Assembly (NCBI RefSeq): GCF_005116665.1 | Contig: NZ_SWCJ01000005.1 | Location: 229,076 to 293,075 of the forward strand | From: Ferrimonas aestuarii | Lineage (GTDB): Bacteria > Pseudomonadota > Gammaproteobacteria > Enterobacterales > Shewanellaceae | Reading direction: 5' to 3' | DNA: 64,000 bases | Part shown: piece after piece, positions 7,556 through 17,408 of the stretch | How the letters are laid out: each line of letters opens with the position of its first letter | Position numbering within the stretch: the stretch's first letter is position 1 | The notes under the pieces: model-generated | Told to the model about the DNA's origin: nothing | The model's database searches: none | The model's input: the letters and a program-made list of their open reading frames with translations, nothing else | Made by a program: the position numbers and the translations under genes

Positions 7556-8479
7556 TTAAAGCGCTTTAAAGAACTGATCAATTTGCTCTACAGCTTCGGT
7601 GACGTATGGCTCAACATCATACAAGTCTACATGAGAGGCGCCAGCAACTCGATGCAGCTGCTTGTGAGAAGCGACCTTGTCGTAAAACAGCTCGGTGAAA
7701 GGGGCGGTATCGGCGTTGCCACCAACAATGCCAATATAGGGTTGAAGCATCTTATCGGCATAACGTTCGCCGATGTTATATACCACCGTCTCATAGATAT
7801 TGCTTAGAACTTGGTTGGAGAACCGTGGGTAAGTGATGCTGCCCGCACGCTCTGTACCATAAAAATCATAGCCTTCTAGAGCCGCCGGTGATGCCTCTGG
7901 ATGGTTATCGATATAGTTAGGGTCGTCATAACCGAATAGGTCGAATACCTCGGCTTCCCCTGATTCATACATGCGCTGGCGAGCGTCGTTGGCAGTGGTG
8001 ATCATTGCTCTGAATGCTTGTGGGTCTGCAAAGAACAGACTGTCTGTGGCCAGCATGGCGCTGATGGAGGCAAAAGCCTTAATTCGCAGATCTGTGATTA
8101 ATACACCGCTCATGATGGTGCCGCCACCGCAGATGCCAAGGCCGTAAAGGCGCTGGTTGTCTACTTGAGGCAAGGCACACAGATAAGAGATGGCGCTGCG
8201 CAGATCTTCCTGCTTTCTAAAGGCGTGCTCATCATTACTTACCCCTTGAGCGTAGCTTTGAGATTCGCCTTTGGAGTTGTAATCAAAGGCGAAGAACAGA
8301 TAGCCCAGCTTGGCAAACTGCGGGCCATAAACAGCAGGCGTTTGCTCCTTGATTTGATGAGCTGGGGGAGTGACAACGATGGTTGGGTACTGGCGGCTCT
8401 CATCATAGCCTTCAGGAAGGTACAGATTACCGACCAGATTTAAACCAACACTCTTGAATTCAACTTTTTGTACCTTCAT
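7556..8479 (-). CDS. Alpha/beta hydrolase with cysteine nucleophile (YcjY/dienelactone hydrolase-like)
   Basis: A 307-residue cytoplasmic alpha/beta hydrolase. The nucleophile elbow reads GLGICGGG, with Cys where most esterases have Ser, as in dienelactone hydrolases and YcjY-type proteins. The acid is probably in the GGNAD segment and the histidine in GASHVDLYD. The ATG at 8479 is preferred to upstream in-frame codons because CGGAG lies at good spacing and the conserved fold begins there. Its neighbour is an AraC regulator. Substrate unknown. Confidence 0.82.
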   Translation of the reverse strand: MKVQKVEFKSVGLNLVGNLYLPEGYDESRQYPTIVVTPPAHQIKEQTPAVYGPQFAKLGYLFFAFDYNSKGESQSYAQGVSNDEHAFRKQEDLRSAISYLCALPQVDNQRLYGLGICGGGTIMSGVLITDLRIKAFASISAMLATDSLFFADPQAFRAMITTANDARQRMYESGEAEVFDLFGYDDPNYIDNHPEASPAALEGYDFYGTERAGSITYPRFSNQVLSNIYETVVYNIGERYADKMLQPYIGIVGGNADTAPFTELFYDKVASHKQLHRVAGASHVDLYDVEPYVTEAVEQIDQFFKAL

Positions 8480-8790
8480 AACAGACTCCGCGTCGTCATT
8501 AACTGATGCCACCATGTTACTCAGTGGCGTAAATAGGTCAGTGCACAAAAGTGTCGAATCTGTATACGCAATGACGGACTGGGGTCATTGATGGCATTTT
8601 GAGTTAAAGGGGAGGCAGTAGTTGATGATGGTTGACGCTTGGCGCCTTCTGCAGTGTAGTTGGCATGTTGTGCTAGTGATGACGGGTGAGGTCGGCGTTA
8701 AAGTAACCCTGTTCCGTTAAACAAGGTTTGAGGTTACGAAGATGTCTATTACTCCAGAAGCTCAGCAAGTTTAAAGGCCCTTTTAAGCGG
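8480..8790. other. Intergenic stretch, 311 bases
   Basis: It lies between the hydrolase start and the end of the FMN oxidoreductase gene. A 10-codon plus-strand frame (8742-8774, MSITPEAQQV) is preceded by a purine-rich stretch but is too short to call. No other structure was recognised. Confidence 0.4.
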
Positions 8791-10275
8791 TCAGCGAATC
8801 GCTTCCGGCAAGCCGTGATCGTTGATCACCTGAGCGTGGTCTCGGCGCAGTAGGCGAGGTTCCTTGACGCCACAGGAGTGCGCAATCACGCCAACTTCAT
8901 GTTTGAGGTTCAAGGCGTAGTGGGCCACTCGCTGTGATTTGTCGTTTACCTCTAACCCTTTCTGCAGCTTGGGATCATGGGTAGTGATGCCGGTGGGGCA
9001 ACTGTTTTTATTGCACTGCAGCGCTTGAATGCAGCCAAGGGAGAACATAAACCCTCGAGCAGACACCACCGCATCGGCGCCGACACACAGCGCCCAAGCC
9101 ACATCGGAGGGGTTCACCAGCTTGCCAGATGCAAACACTTTAATTCGCTGCTTAAGCTGATGCTGCTCTAAGGTGTCTATCAGTAGCGGTAGGCTGCGCT
9201 TTAGAGGTAGCCCCATAAAGTCCATCAGTGACTGGGGCGCTGCGCCGGTACCGCCATCGGCAGAATCGAGAGTGATGAAATCCGGTGCGCAGGCCTCGCC
9301 TCGGGCTTTGATGGCAGCCATCAAATCTTGCAGCCAGCCGGTGTGGCCGAGTACCGCTTTAAAGCCACAGGGCTTGCCGGTCACCTTGCGAACATGGGCT
9401 ACCATGTCGAGCAGATCATCCACGTTTTTTATCTCCGGGTGGCCGTTGGGACTGATGGAGTCTTGCCCTTCAGGAATGCCGCGAATCTTGGCGATCTCCG
9501 CCGTGACCTTACCGCCGGGCAAGATGCCGCCTTTGCCGGGCTTAGCCCCTTGGCTCATCTTAATTTCAAACATCTTCACTTGAGCGTGACGGGCCACTTC
9601 AGCCAGCTTATCGTCGTTGAGGCTACCGTCATCATTGCGCACTCCGTATTTGGCGGTGCCGATTTGAAACACGATGTCGCAGCCTCCTTCTAGATGGTAG
9701 GGCGACAGGCCGCCTTCACCGGTATTCATCCAGCATCCCGCTTGCTTTGCGCCAATGGACAGCGCCCGAACCGCAGGCACCGATAGCGCCCCAAAGCTCA
9801 TGCCGGAAATATTAAAGAAGCTGTCGGTGGTGTAGGGCTGGGGAACAATGCCTTCTCCTATGGTGAGAGGCGATGCTGGCACCGCATCCTCTTTGAGGGT
9901 GGGGAACAAGCAGTTTAGGAAGATGATATCCCCCGGCTGGTTCAGTGGTCTGGTTGACCCAAATGCAATGGTACTGTCGACGTTCTTGGAGGCGCGATAC
10001 ACCCAACTGCGCTGGGCGCGGTTAAAGGGCATCTCTTCCCGATCTTGGGCAAAAAAGTACTGGCGGAAAAACTCCCCCATGTGCTCAAACCAATAGCGAA
10101 ATCGCCCCACGACTGGGTAGTTTCGGCGAATTGCTTGTTTGGTTTGGGTGACGTCTCGAATGTAGAGGTAGATGACCACTAGCACGGCCAAACCCAAAAC
10201 AAAAATAAGTAGGGCCGCGCTGAGTTCCAGTAGCCGAGTTAACCAGCTCACCATCATTTGACCATTGTTATCCAT
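8791..10275 (-). CDS. FMN-binding glutamate synthase family protein, membrane-anchored
   Basis: A 494-residue protein with one N-terminal transmembrane helix (about residues 15-38) followed by the FMN-binding GltB-type synthase domain. Seen are SFGALSVPAVRALSIGAKQAG, KMSQGAKPGKGG and DSADGGTGAAP, and near the C-terminus Cys-x5-Cys-x4-Cys (CIQALQCNKNSC), the [3Fe-4S] ligands of glutamate synthase. The glutaminase domain and GXGXG domain of true GltB are absent, so it is unlikely to make glutamate from glutamine alone. The physiological reaction of this family is not settled. It is divergent from the ivd operon. Confidence 0.85.
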   Translation of the reverse strand: MDNNGQMMVSWLTRLLELSAALLIFVLGLAVLVVIYLYIRDVTQTKQAIRRNYPVVGRFRYWFEHMGEFFRQYFFAQDREEMPFNRAQRSWVYRASKNVDSTIAFGSTRPLNQPGDIIFLNCLFPTLKEDAVPASPLTIGEGIVPQPYTTDSFFNISGMSFGALSVPAVRALSIGAKQAGCWMNTGEGGLSPYHLEGGCDIVFQIGTAKYGVRNDDGSLNDDKLAEVARHAQVKMFEIKMSQGAKPGKGGILPGGKVTAEIAKIRGIPEGQDSISPNGHPEIKNVDDLLDMVAHVRKVTGKPCGFKAVLGHTGWLQDLMAAIKARGEACAPDFITLDSADGGTGAAPQSLMDFMGLPLKRSLPLLIDTLEQHQLKQRIKVFASGKLVNPSDVAWALCVGADAVVSARGFMFSLGCIQALQCNKNSCPTGITTHDPKLQKGLEVNDKSQRVAHYALNLKHEVGVIAHSCGVKEPRLLRRDHAQVINDHGLPEAIR

Positions 10276-10375
10276 TGAGTTGCCATCAGTTTGTAATCAG
10301 ATTCCCTAAGGATAGTGGACAACCCTGTGGTCGGGCTTGTTAACCCGTGGGTGAACAATAGACAATTAAACCAAA

Positions 10376-10393
10376 GTTTACGTTGCCGTAAAC
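10376..10393. promoter_or_regulatory. Palindromic operator before the ivd operon
   Basis: GTTTACG-TTGC-CGTAAAC is an 18-base inverted repeat 48 bases upstream of ivdA. From memory, TTTACG/CGTAAA half-sites resemble those proposed for LiuR, a MerR-type repressor of branched-chain amino acid catabolism in Shewanella and relatives; that match should be checked. No liuR gene lies in the window. Confidence 0.6.
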
Positions 10394-10441
10394 GTCACAT
10401 TTCAAGTAACCTGTCTTTAACCTGATTACAAGGAGTTTGTC

Positions 10442-11626
10442 ATGTCTAAGCAACAGCAGGTTGTCATCGCTGCCGCCAGCCGCACCGCCATGGGTGGTTT
10501 TCAAGGGGCATTGAGCGGCGTCGCTGCAACTGAGCTCGGCGCCGTAGCCATTGAAGCGGCATTGAAACAGGCGGGAATTGCCCCGGAGCAAGTGGATGAA
10601 GTGTTCATGGGGTGCGTGTTGCCTGCAGGCCAAGGCCAAGCGCCAGCACGTCAAGCCACCTTAAAGGCGGGATTGCCCCAGTCCGTAGGCGCCACCACTG
10701 TGAATAAGGTGTGCGGCTCCGGCATGAAAACCGTAATGTTGGCTCACGATCTGATCAAAGCTGAGAGCGCTAAGGTCGTCATTGCTGGCGGCATGGAGAG
10801 CATGAGTCAGGCACCTTACCTGTTAGATAAGGCCCGAGGTGGCATGCGCATGGGCCATGGCCAAGTATTGGATCACATGTTTCTAGATGGCCTAGAAGAC
10901 GCCTATACCGGCAAAGCCATGGGCGTATTTGCTCAGGGTACGGCCGATGAGTACGGCCTCACTCGTCAGCAGATGGATGAGTACGCACTAGAGAGCCTGC
11001 GCCGCGCCAACGCCGCCATCGAAGCGAAGGCGTTTGACGACGAGATTGCTCCGGTAACCATCAAGACTCGCAAGGGCGAGGTAGTGGTAGACACTGATGA
11101 GCAGCCAGGTAATGCCCGCCCCGATAAGATTCCAGCCCTGCGCCCAGCTTTTGCCAAAGAGGGCACCATCACCGCCGCCAATGCCAGCTCCATCTCTGAT
11201 GGTGCCGCGGCCGTTATTGTGACCACTCAAGAGTACGCTGAGGCCAATGGTTTGCCGGTACTGGCCAAAATCAGTGGCCACCACACCCACTCTCAAGCCC
11301 CCGAAGAGTTTACCATTGCGCCCATCGGTGCCATGACAGGCCTGCTGGATAAGCTGGGTTGGAGTAAGGATGAGGTAGACCTGTATGAGATCAACGAAGC
11401 CTTTGCCATGGTGACCATGCTGGCCATCAATGAATTGGGACTGGATGCGACTAAGGTCAACGTTAATGGCGGCGCTTGCGCCCTCGGCCACCCCATTGGC
11501 TGCTCTGGTACCCGCTTGCTGGTAACACTGATTCATGCTCTGAAAGCCAAAGGCTTAAGAAAGGGCGTAGCGTCATTGTGCATCGGTGGCGGGGAAGCCA
11601 CCGCCATGGCGGTTGAACTGGTGTAA
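10442..11626 (+). CDS. ivdA: Acetyl-CoA C-acyltransferase (thiolase) of isoleucine degradation
   Basis: A 394-residue thiolase. The acylated cysteine is in NKVCGSGMK (about residue 90) and the C-terminal active-site pair is in GGACALGHPIGCSGTR. In this operon it probably cleaves 2-methylacetoacetyl-CoA to acetyl-CoA and propionyl-CoA, although it could also act on acetoacetyl-CoA like AtoB. It is the first gene of the ivd operon, with an AAGGAG ribosome-binding site and a palindromic operator upstream. A 205-base gap before mmsA is the largest in the operon; no terminator was seen in it. Confidence 0.92.
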   Translation: MSKQQQVVIAAASRTAMGGFQGALSGVAATELGAVAIEAALKQAGIAPEQVDEVFMGCVLPAGQGQAPARQATLKAGLPQSVGATTVNKVCGSGMKTVMLAHDLIKAESAKVVIAGGMESMSQAPYLLDKARGGMRMGHGQVLDHMFLDGLEDAYTGKAMGVFAQGTADEYGLTRQQMDEYALESLRRANAAIEAKAFDDEIAPVTIKTRKGEVVVDTDEQPGNARPDKIPALRPAFAKEGTITAANASSISDGAAAVIVTTQEYAEANGLPVLAKISGHHTHSQAPEEFTIAPIGAMTGLLDKLGWSKDEVDLYEINEAFAMVTMLAINELGLDATKVNVNGGACALGHPIGCSGTRLLVTLIHALKAKGLRKGVASLCIGGGEATAMAVELV

Positions 11627-11831
11627 CTGCCTGCTGATTGCGATGCAAGGCGTGGCCTTGCATCGCAATGACGCAAACCAAGAGCAAACCCGATTGCACT
11701 CAAGTTGAACAACAGGACAATCAATCGATAAGCATCATTGTTAAAAAAGGACCGGCTGCCCAGAACCTCCACAGCATCAAATATAAGCCGAAAAGGCAGG
11801 AGGGGCGGCTTTCATGAATGGGAGAAGCAAC

Positions 11832-13325
11832 ATGACACAACAAGTGAACCACCTTATCGGTGGCGAGTATTGCCAAGGCAGTGGTGACCAGCAGATTGCG
11901 GTGACCAACCCTGCCAACAACCAACCAATTGCCACCCTCAACTGCGCCACTGAAGCGGAGGTCAACCAAGCGGTAGCCTCTGCCGTGGAAGCTCAGAAAG
12001 CTTGGCGTGAAGTGCCGGTGTCTGAGCGTGCTCGAGTGATGCTGCGTTATCAGCAGCTGCTTAAAGATCATCACGATGAGCTGGCCACCATTTTGGCCAA
12101 AGAGACCGGTAAAACCTTTGCCGATGCCAAGGGCGACGTATGGCGCGGCATCGAAGTGGCGGAGCAAGCGGCCAACATCGGCTCAATGATGATGGGCGAA
12201 ACCGTGGAAAACGTGGCTCGTGGTATCGACACCTACAGCTACACCCAGCCTTTGGGCGTGTGCGCCGGCATTACCCCATTTAACTTCCCGGCGATGATTC
12301 CCCTGTGGATGTTCCCGCTGGCCTGCGCCTGTGGTAATGGCTTCGTGCTTAAGCCCTCTGAGCAAGACCCGATGACGCCGATGCGCTTGGCTGAGCTATT
12401 CGAGGAAGCGGGCGCTCCTAAGGGCCTGCTTAACGTGGTTCATGGCACCAAAGAGGCCGTTGACCAGATTCTGCATCACCCAGAGATCAAAGCGATCTCC
12501 TTCGTCGGCTCCGTGCCTGTGGGTCAATACATCTACAAGACCGGCACCGAGAACCTCAAGCGGGTTCAAGCCTTTGCCGGTGCCAAAAACCACATGGTTA
12601 TCATGCCGGATGCCGACAAAGCCACCGTGATTAACCAACTGGTTGGCTCCTCTGTGGGCGCTGCGGGTCAGCGCTGCATGGCGATCTCTGTGGCGGTATT
12701 CGTTGGTAATACCAAAGAGTGGATCCCAGAGCTGAAACAGGCGATGGCTAAGGTTCGCCCCGGCCTGTGGGATGACGAAGAGGCCGGCTATGGCCCACTG
12801 ATTAACCCTCAGTCTAAGGCTCGAGTTCTGGACATCATCGCCTCCGGTAAAGAGGAGGGCGCCAACTGCTTGCTGGATGGCTCCGACTTTACCGTACAAG
12901 GCTATGAGTCTGGTAACTGGGTTGGCCCAACGCTATTTAGTGGCGTGACTAAAGAGATGCGCCTCTATAAAGAGGAGATCTTCGGTCCTGTGCTGTGCAC
13001 CATGGAAGTGGATACGTTGTCTGAAGCCATTGAACTGGTGAACGCCAGCCCATTTGGTAACGGTACCTCCATCTTCACCAACTCCGGTGCGGCTGCTCGC
13101 AAATACCAACATGAGATTGAAGTGGGACAGGTTGGCATCAATGTGCCAATTCCGGTGCCACTGCCGTTCTTCTCCTTTACCGGTTGGAAAAACAGCTTCT
13201 ATGGCGACCTGCACGCCTACGGTAAACAGGCGATCCGTTTCTATACCGAAACCAAGACCATCACCGCTCGCTGGCCTGAGTCTGGCATCGTTGAAGGCCA
13301 GAACCTGACCATCGCATTGAAGTAG
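11832..13325 (+). CDS. mmsA: Methylmalonate-semialdehyde dehydrogenase (CoA-acylating)
   Basis: A 497-residue aldehyde dehydrogenase. It has [11 protein letters not shown], the nucleotide-binding GSVPVG and the catalytic cysteine in GAAGQRCMA, typical of MmsA, which converts methylmalonate semialdehyde to propionyl-CoA at the end of valine breakdown. The ATG at 11832 is chosen over 11814 because GGGAGA stands 7 bases before it and family members begin about there. Second gene of the ivd operon (ivdB position); the next gene follows after 11 bases. Confidence 0.93.
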   Translation: MTQQVNHLIGGEYCQGSGDQQIAVTNPANNQPIATLNCATEAEVNQAVASAVEAQKAWREVPVSERARVMLRYQQLLKDHHDELATILAKETGKTFADAKGDVWRGIEVAEQAANIGSMMMGETVENVARGIDTYSYTQPLGVCAGITPFNFPAMIPLWMFPLACACGNGFVLKPSEQDPMTPMRLAELFEEAGAPKGLLNVVHGTKEAVDQILHHPEIKAISFVGSVPVGQYIYKTGTENLKRVQAFAGAKNHMVIMPDADKATVINQLVGSSVGAAGQRCMAISVAVFVGNTKEWIPELKQAMAKVRPGLWDDEEAGYGPLINPQSKARVLDIIASGKEEGANCLLDGSDFTVQGYESGNWVGPTLFSGVTKEMRLYKEEIFGPVLCTMEVDTLSEAIELVNASPFGNGTSIFTNSGAAARKYQHEIEVGQVGINVPIPVPLPFFSFTGWKNSFYGDLHAYGKQAIRFYTETKTITARWPESGIVEGQNLTIALK

Positions 13326-13336
13326 TGGAGGCACCG

Positions 13337-14494
13337 ATGAACTTTAACCTAACCGAAGACCAGCAAGCTTTTGTTGACGTGGCGCAGCAGTTTGCCGAAG
13401 CCGAACTGGCGCCCAATGCGGCTCAGTGGGACAAGGAGCATTACTTCCCCAAGGAGGTGATTCACAAAGCTGGCGAACTGGGTTTCTGTAGCCTTTACAC
13501 CCCAGAAGAGGCCGGTGGCATGGGATTGTCTCGTTTGGACAGCGCACTGATTTTTGAGGCGCTCTCTAAAGGCTGTACTGCTACTACCGCGATGATCACC
13601 ATCCATAACATGGCCACCTGGATGGTGGCCTCTTGGGGCTCCGACACCTTAAAGCAGCAGTGGTGCGAATCGCTAACTACCGGCAACAAGCTGGCCTCCT
13701 ACTGCCTGACTGAGCCCGGTGCGGGTTCCGACGCCGCCAGCCTGCGCACCACCGCCGTTCGTGATGGTGACGACTACGTTCTTAATGGCGCTAAGATGTT
13801 CATCTCTGGCGCGGGTAGCACCGAACTACTGGTGGTGATGTGTCGTACTGGCGGTGAAGGCCCGAAAGGGATCAGTGCCATTGCCGTACCCGCCGATGCC
13901 GAGGGCATCATCTATGGCAAAGCAGAAGAGAAGATGGGCTGGAATGCTCAGCCGACTCGTCTGGTGACTTTAGATAATGTGCGGGTTCCTGCCGCCAACC
14001 TGCTTGGTGATGAAGGCCAAGGCTTTACCTTCGCCATGAAGGGGCTTGATGGCGGCCGCATCAACATCGCTGCCTGCTCATTGGGGACGGCACAAGCGGC
14101 ACTGGAGCGTGCCCAGCAGTATATGACCGAGCGTAAGCAGTTTGGTAAACCGCTGGCGGCGTTCCAGGGGCTGCAGTTTAAGCTGGCTGACATGGCGACT
14201 GAGCTGGTTGCTGCCCGCCAGATGGTGCGTTTGGCCGCTTTTAAGCTAGACAATAACGACCCGGAAGCCACTGCGTACTGTGCCATGGCCAAACGTTTTG
14301 CCACAGACATTGGCTTCACCGTGTGTAACGAAGCTCTGCAGATCCACGGCGGCTACGGCTACATTCAGGAATACCCGCTGGAGCGCCACGTTCGTGACGT
14401 TCGAGTGCATCAAATCCTGGAAGGCACTAATGAGATCATGCGCCTGATTATTGCCCGCCGTCTGCTGGACGAGAATGCCAGCGCCATCCTGTAA
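13337..14494 (+). CDS. ivdC: Acyl-CoA dehydrogenase of branched-chain acyl-CoA oxidation
   Basis: A 385-residue FAD-dependent acyl-CoA dehydrogenase. It shows the family motifs YCLTEPGAGSDAASL and, near the end, QIHGGYGYIQEYPLERHVRDVR and EGTNEIMRLIIARRLL. The catalytic glutamate is in the last motif. In the operon it should oxidise isobutyryl-CoA or 2-methylbutyryl-CoA. The ATG at 13337 has GGAGG 7 bases upstream; a GTG 12 bases earlier is in frame but less likely. Confidence 0.92.
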   Translation: MNFNLTEDQQAFVDVAQQFAEAELAPNAAQWDKEHYFPKEVIHKAGELGFCSLYTPEEAGGMGLSRLDSALIFEALSKGCTATTAMITIHNMATWMVASWGSDTLKQQWCESLTTGNKLASYCLTEPGAGSDAASLRTTAVRDGDDYVLNGAKMFISGAGSTELLVVMCRTGGEGPKGISAIAVPADAEGIIYGKAEEKMGWNAQPTRLVTLDNVRVPAANLLGDEGQGFTFAMKGLDGGRINIAACSLGTAQAALERAQQYMTERKQFGKPLAAFQGLQFKLADMATELVAARQMVRLAAFKLDNNDPEATAYCAMAKRFATDIGFTVCNEALQIHGGYGYIQEYPLERHVRDVRVHQILEGTNEIMRLIIARRLLDENASAIL

Positions 14495-14588
14495 TTCGCG
14501 ATAAATGGTGCAGCTGCTGAGTCCCAGTTCTCAACGACAACTCAGCCGCTGCGCCAGTTAGGATTCCCTTATCAATAAGGAGAGAGAA

Positions 14589-15362
14589 ATGGATTTTTTG
14601 AAACTCGAGCGCCGTGGCAATACGGCGCTGGTGACCATCAATAACCCGCCGGCCAACACTTGGACCCAGCAAAGTTTGGGCGAGCTGGAAACCTTGGTTA
14701 GCGAGCTCAACAACGATCGTGATGTTTATGCGCTGGTATTGACCGGCGAAGGGGAGAAGTTCTTCTCCGCCGGTGCGGATCTGAAACTGTTTGCCAGTGG
14801 CGATAAAGGCGTTGCCGCCGACATGGCCCGCGCTTTTGGCCGAGCGTTTGAGGCGCTGTCGGGCTTTCGCTGCGTATCCATCGCGGCCATCAACGGTTAT
14901 GCCATGGGTGGGGGATTGGAAGTGGCTCTGGCCTGCGACATTCGCATCGCTGAAGCTCAGGCGCAGATGGCGTTGCCAGAAGCGACCGTTGGATTGCTGC
15001 CTTGTGCTGGCGGAACCCAGAACCTGACCGCCTTGGTTGGTGAAGGTTGGGCCAAGCGCATGATTCTTTGCGGTGAGCGCATCAAAGCGGAGCAGGCTGA
15101 GCGCATCGGTCTCGTGGAGCAGGTGGTGGAAACCGGCACCGCCCTTGAAAACGCATTGGCACTGGCTGAGAAGGTCGCCAAGCAGAGCCCAGTGGCCGTG
15201 GCCTCTTGTAAGCAGTTGGTGCAGGCGGGTCGTAATATGCCGCGCAATCAGGCTCTGGTGGTAGAGCGTGAACTGTTTTTGGATCTGTTCGACAGTGAAG
15301 ATCAGACCGAGGGAGTCAATGCCTTCCTTGAGAAGCGTGCACCACAATGGAAAAACTGCTGA
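14589..15362 (+). CDS. ivdD: Enoyl-CoA hydratase of valine/isoleucine degradation
   Basis: A 257-residue crotonase. The oxyanion-hole segment FFSAGADLKLFA and the second motif INGYAMGGGLEVALACDIRIAEA are present, with the hydratase glutamate in LPEATVGLLPCAGGTQ. It hydrates methacrylyl-CoA or tiglyl-CoA. AAGGAGAG lies before the ATG. A 94-base gap separates it from ivdC, and the next gene starts about 8 bases after its stop. Confidence 0.9.
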   Translation: MDFLKLERRGNTALVTINNPPANTWTQQSLGELETLVSELNNDRDVYALVLTGEGEKFFSAGADLKLFASGDKGVAADMARAFGRAFEALSGFRCVSIAAINGYAMGGGLEVALACDIRIAEAQAQMALPEATVGLLPCAGGTQNLTALVGEGWAKRMILCGERIKAEQAERIGLVEQVVETGTALENALALAEKVAKQSPVAVASCKQLVQAGRNMPRNQALVVERELFLDLFDSEDQTEGVNAFLEKRAPQWKNC

Positions 15363-15370
15363 GGGAAGCG

Positions 15371-16495
15371 ATGCCAATGACAGATTTAGTATTGGTTCAA
15401 ACCCATGAAGCGGCCGATGGCTCGCTGATTGGCCACCTTACCCTCAATAGTGAGCGCTCGCTCAATGCGCTATCGCTGGCGATGGTGGATGCCCTATTTA
15501 GCCAACTCACCGCATGGCAGCAGGATGAGCGTATCCAATGTGTGCTACTCGATGGCGCTGGCGATAAGGCCTTTTGTGCCGGTGGCGACATTCGAGCCAT
15601 GTACGATGCCTGTGTGGAGAAGCCAGGCCAGCGCGTGGCCGAGGTGGAGGAGTTCTTCACCAAGGAGTATCGCCTCGACCATCTCATTCACGTCTATCAA
15701 AAGCCGATCGTGCTGTGGGGCAGTGGCATCGTGATGGGCGGCGGTGTTGGCCTAATGGCGGGCGCCTCTCACCGAGTGGTCACCGAAACTACCCGTATGG
15801 CGATGCCAGAGGTGAGTATCGGCCTGTTCCCTGATGTGGGCGGCACCTATTTTCTCAACCGTATGCCCGGTCAGTGTGGCCGTTTCCTTGGCATGACCGG
15901 CTATCAGATGAACGCTAAAGATGCCTGTTATGTGGGTCTGGCGGATTTTGCCTTTGGCAGCGATCGCCGAACCCAGCTATTGGACGACCTGAAAGGGCTT
16001 AATTGGCAGAGTGAACAGAGCAGTCAACTGCTGGTGAGCCAACTGCTTAAGGGCTATCAGGATCTGGATAGTGGCAAGTTGCCCGATACGGTACTGGGCG
16101 CTGAGCAGGCGCGCATCGATGGGATATTTGGCGGCGACAGCTTAGACGCCTTGGTTGAGCGAGTTGCCCAAACAACCAGCGACGATAAGTGGCTGTCACG
16201 AGCGCTGGCCACCATGCTTGCTGGCAGCCCGATCACTTGGCATCTGGTGTGGGATCAGCTTAAGCAGAGTACGTTGAATCTGGAGCAGGTGTTCCAGTAT
16301 GAGCTGACGTTAGCCGTTCGCTGCGCCGAAATGGGCGATTTTATCGAGGGAGTTCGTGCCCTACTTATTGATAAAGATCGCAGCCCCAACTGGCGTTTTG
16401 CCAATGCTCAATCGGTACCCGCGGCGCACATCGATGCCATGGTGACTCCACCCTGGAGCAGCCACCCACTACAACAGTTAAGCAAGGAGGCCTAA
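15371..16495 (+). CDS. ivdE: 3-hydroxyisobutyryl-CoA hydrolase
   Basis: A 374-residue crotonase-fold hydrolase, longer than the hydratase upstream, with AFCAGGDIRAMYDA and GSGIVMGGGVGLMAGASHRVVTE-type motifs and PEVSIGLFPDVGGTYFL, which mark the HIBCH family of valine degradation. It releases 3-hydroxyisobutyrate from its CoA ester. ATG codons at 15371 and 15377 are both possible; GAGGGA lies just upstream. Its stop is directly followed by the next start. Confidence 0.9.
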   Translation: MPMTDLVLVQTHEAADGSLIGHLTLNSERSLNALSLAMVDALFSQLTAWQQDERIQCVLLDGAGDKAFCAGGDIRAMYDACVEKPGQRVAEVEEFFTKEYRLDHLIHVYQKPIVLWGSGIVMGGGVGLMAGASHRVVTETTRMAMPEVSIGLFPDVGGTYFLNRMPGQCGRFLGMTGYQMNAKDACYVGLADFAFGSDRRTQLLDDLKGLNWQSEQSSQLLVSQLLKGYQDLDSGKLPDTVLGAEQARIDGIFGGDSLDALVERVAQTTSDDKWLSRALATMLAGSPITWHLVWDQLKQSTLNLEQVFQYELTLAVRCAEMGDFIEGVRALLIDKDRSPNWRFANAQSVPAAHIDAMVTPPWSSHPLQQLSKEA

Positions 16496-17383
16496 ATGGC
16501 AACGGTAGCTTTTATTGGTCTGGGTAACATGGGCGGCCCGATGGCCCTGAACCTAGTGAAAGCCGGTCACACCGTGAAGGTGTTCGACCTGAGCCAGGAT
16601 GCGATGCACGCCGTGGCGGAGCAGGGTGCTATCCCTTGCCCATCAGCCTGCGGAGCGGCCGCCGGCAGCGAAGTGGTGATCACCATGTTGCCTGCGGGCA
16701 AACATGTGAAGGGCTTGCTTCTAGGAGAGGACGGCTTACTGGAGACGGTGGCCAGCGATACCTTAATTATCGACAGCTCCACCATCGATGCGGGCAGTGC
16801 CCGTGAGGTGGCGAGTGCGGCGAAAGCCAAGGGTTTAGATTTTGTGGATGCGCCGGTCTCAGGTGGTACCGCGGGAGCTCAGGCGGGCACCTTGACCTTC
16901 ATCTGCGGCGGCAGTGACACTGCCTTTGAGCGTGCCAAGCCGATTCTCGATGCCATGGGCGCCAACATCTTTCACGCTGGTGAAGCCGGTGCCGGTCAGG
17001 TGGCCAAGATCTGCAACAACATGCTGCTGTCGGTATTGATGGCAGGGACGTGTGAAGCGCTGCAGTTGGGAATGGATAACGGTCTGGACCCCAAAGTGCT
17101 ATCGGAGATCATGAAGGTAAGCTCTGGGGGCAACTGGACACTGGATAAGTACAACCCCTGCCCAGGAGTGATGGAGACCGTGCCAGCGAGTAATGGCTAT
17201 CAAGGGGGCTTTATGGTGGATCTGATGTGCAAAGATCTAGGCCTTGCTATGGAAACGGCGACCCAGAGCGCCTCTTCTACGCCGATGGGGGCGCTGGCCA
17301 CGAGCTTGTATCGCCTGCACCAAGGGCAGGGTAATGGCAGCCGAGATTTCTCCAGCTTGTTTGAGCAGTTCACCAAAAAATAA
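16496..17383 (+). CDS. mmsB: 3-hydroxyisobutyrate dehydrogenase
   Basis: A 295-residue NAD-dependent beta-hydroxyacid dehydrogenase. It begins with the Rossmann motif FIGLGNMGGPMALNL, followed by the substrate motif DAPVSGGTAGAQAGTLTF and the catalytic lysine in GQVAKICNNM. It converts 3-hydroxyisobutyrate to methylmalonate semialdehyde, the substrate of MmsA in the same operon. AAGGAGG stands at ideal spacing and the start is adjacent to the ivdE stop (ivdF position). Confidence 0.93.
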   Translation: MATVAFIGLGNMGGPMALNLVKAGHTVKVFDLSQDAMHAVAEQGAIPCPSACGAAAGSEVVITMLPAGKHVKGLLLGEDGLLETVASDTLIIDSSTIDAGSAREVASAAKAKGLDFVDAPVSGGTAGAQAGTLTFICGGSDTAFERAKPILDAMGANIFHAGEAGAGQVAKICNNMLLSVLMAGTCEALQLGMDNGLDPKVLSEIMKVSSGGNWTLDKYNPCPGVMETVPASNGYQGGFMVDLMCKDLGLAMETATQSASSTPMGALATSLYRLHQGQGNGSRDFSSLFEQFTKK

Positions 17384-17408
17384 CCAGATTAAAGACGAGA
17401 AGGTACAC

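Noticed and set aside
8742..8774. 10-codon frame MSITPEAQQV
   Set aside because: Too short and without conserved context to call a gene or leader peptide.
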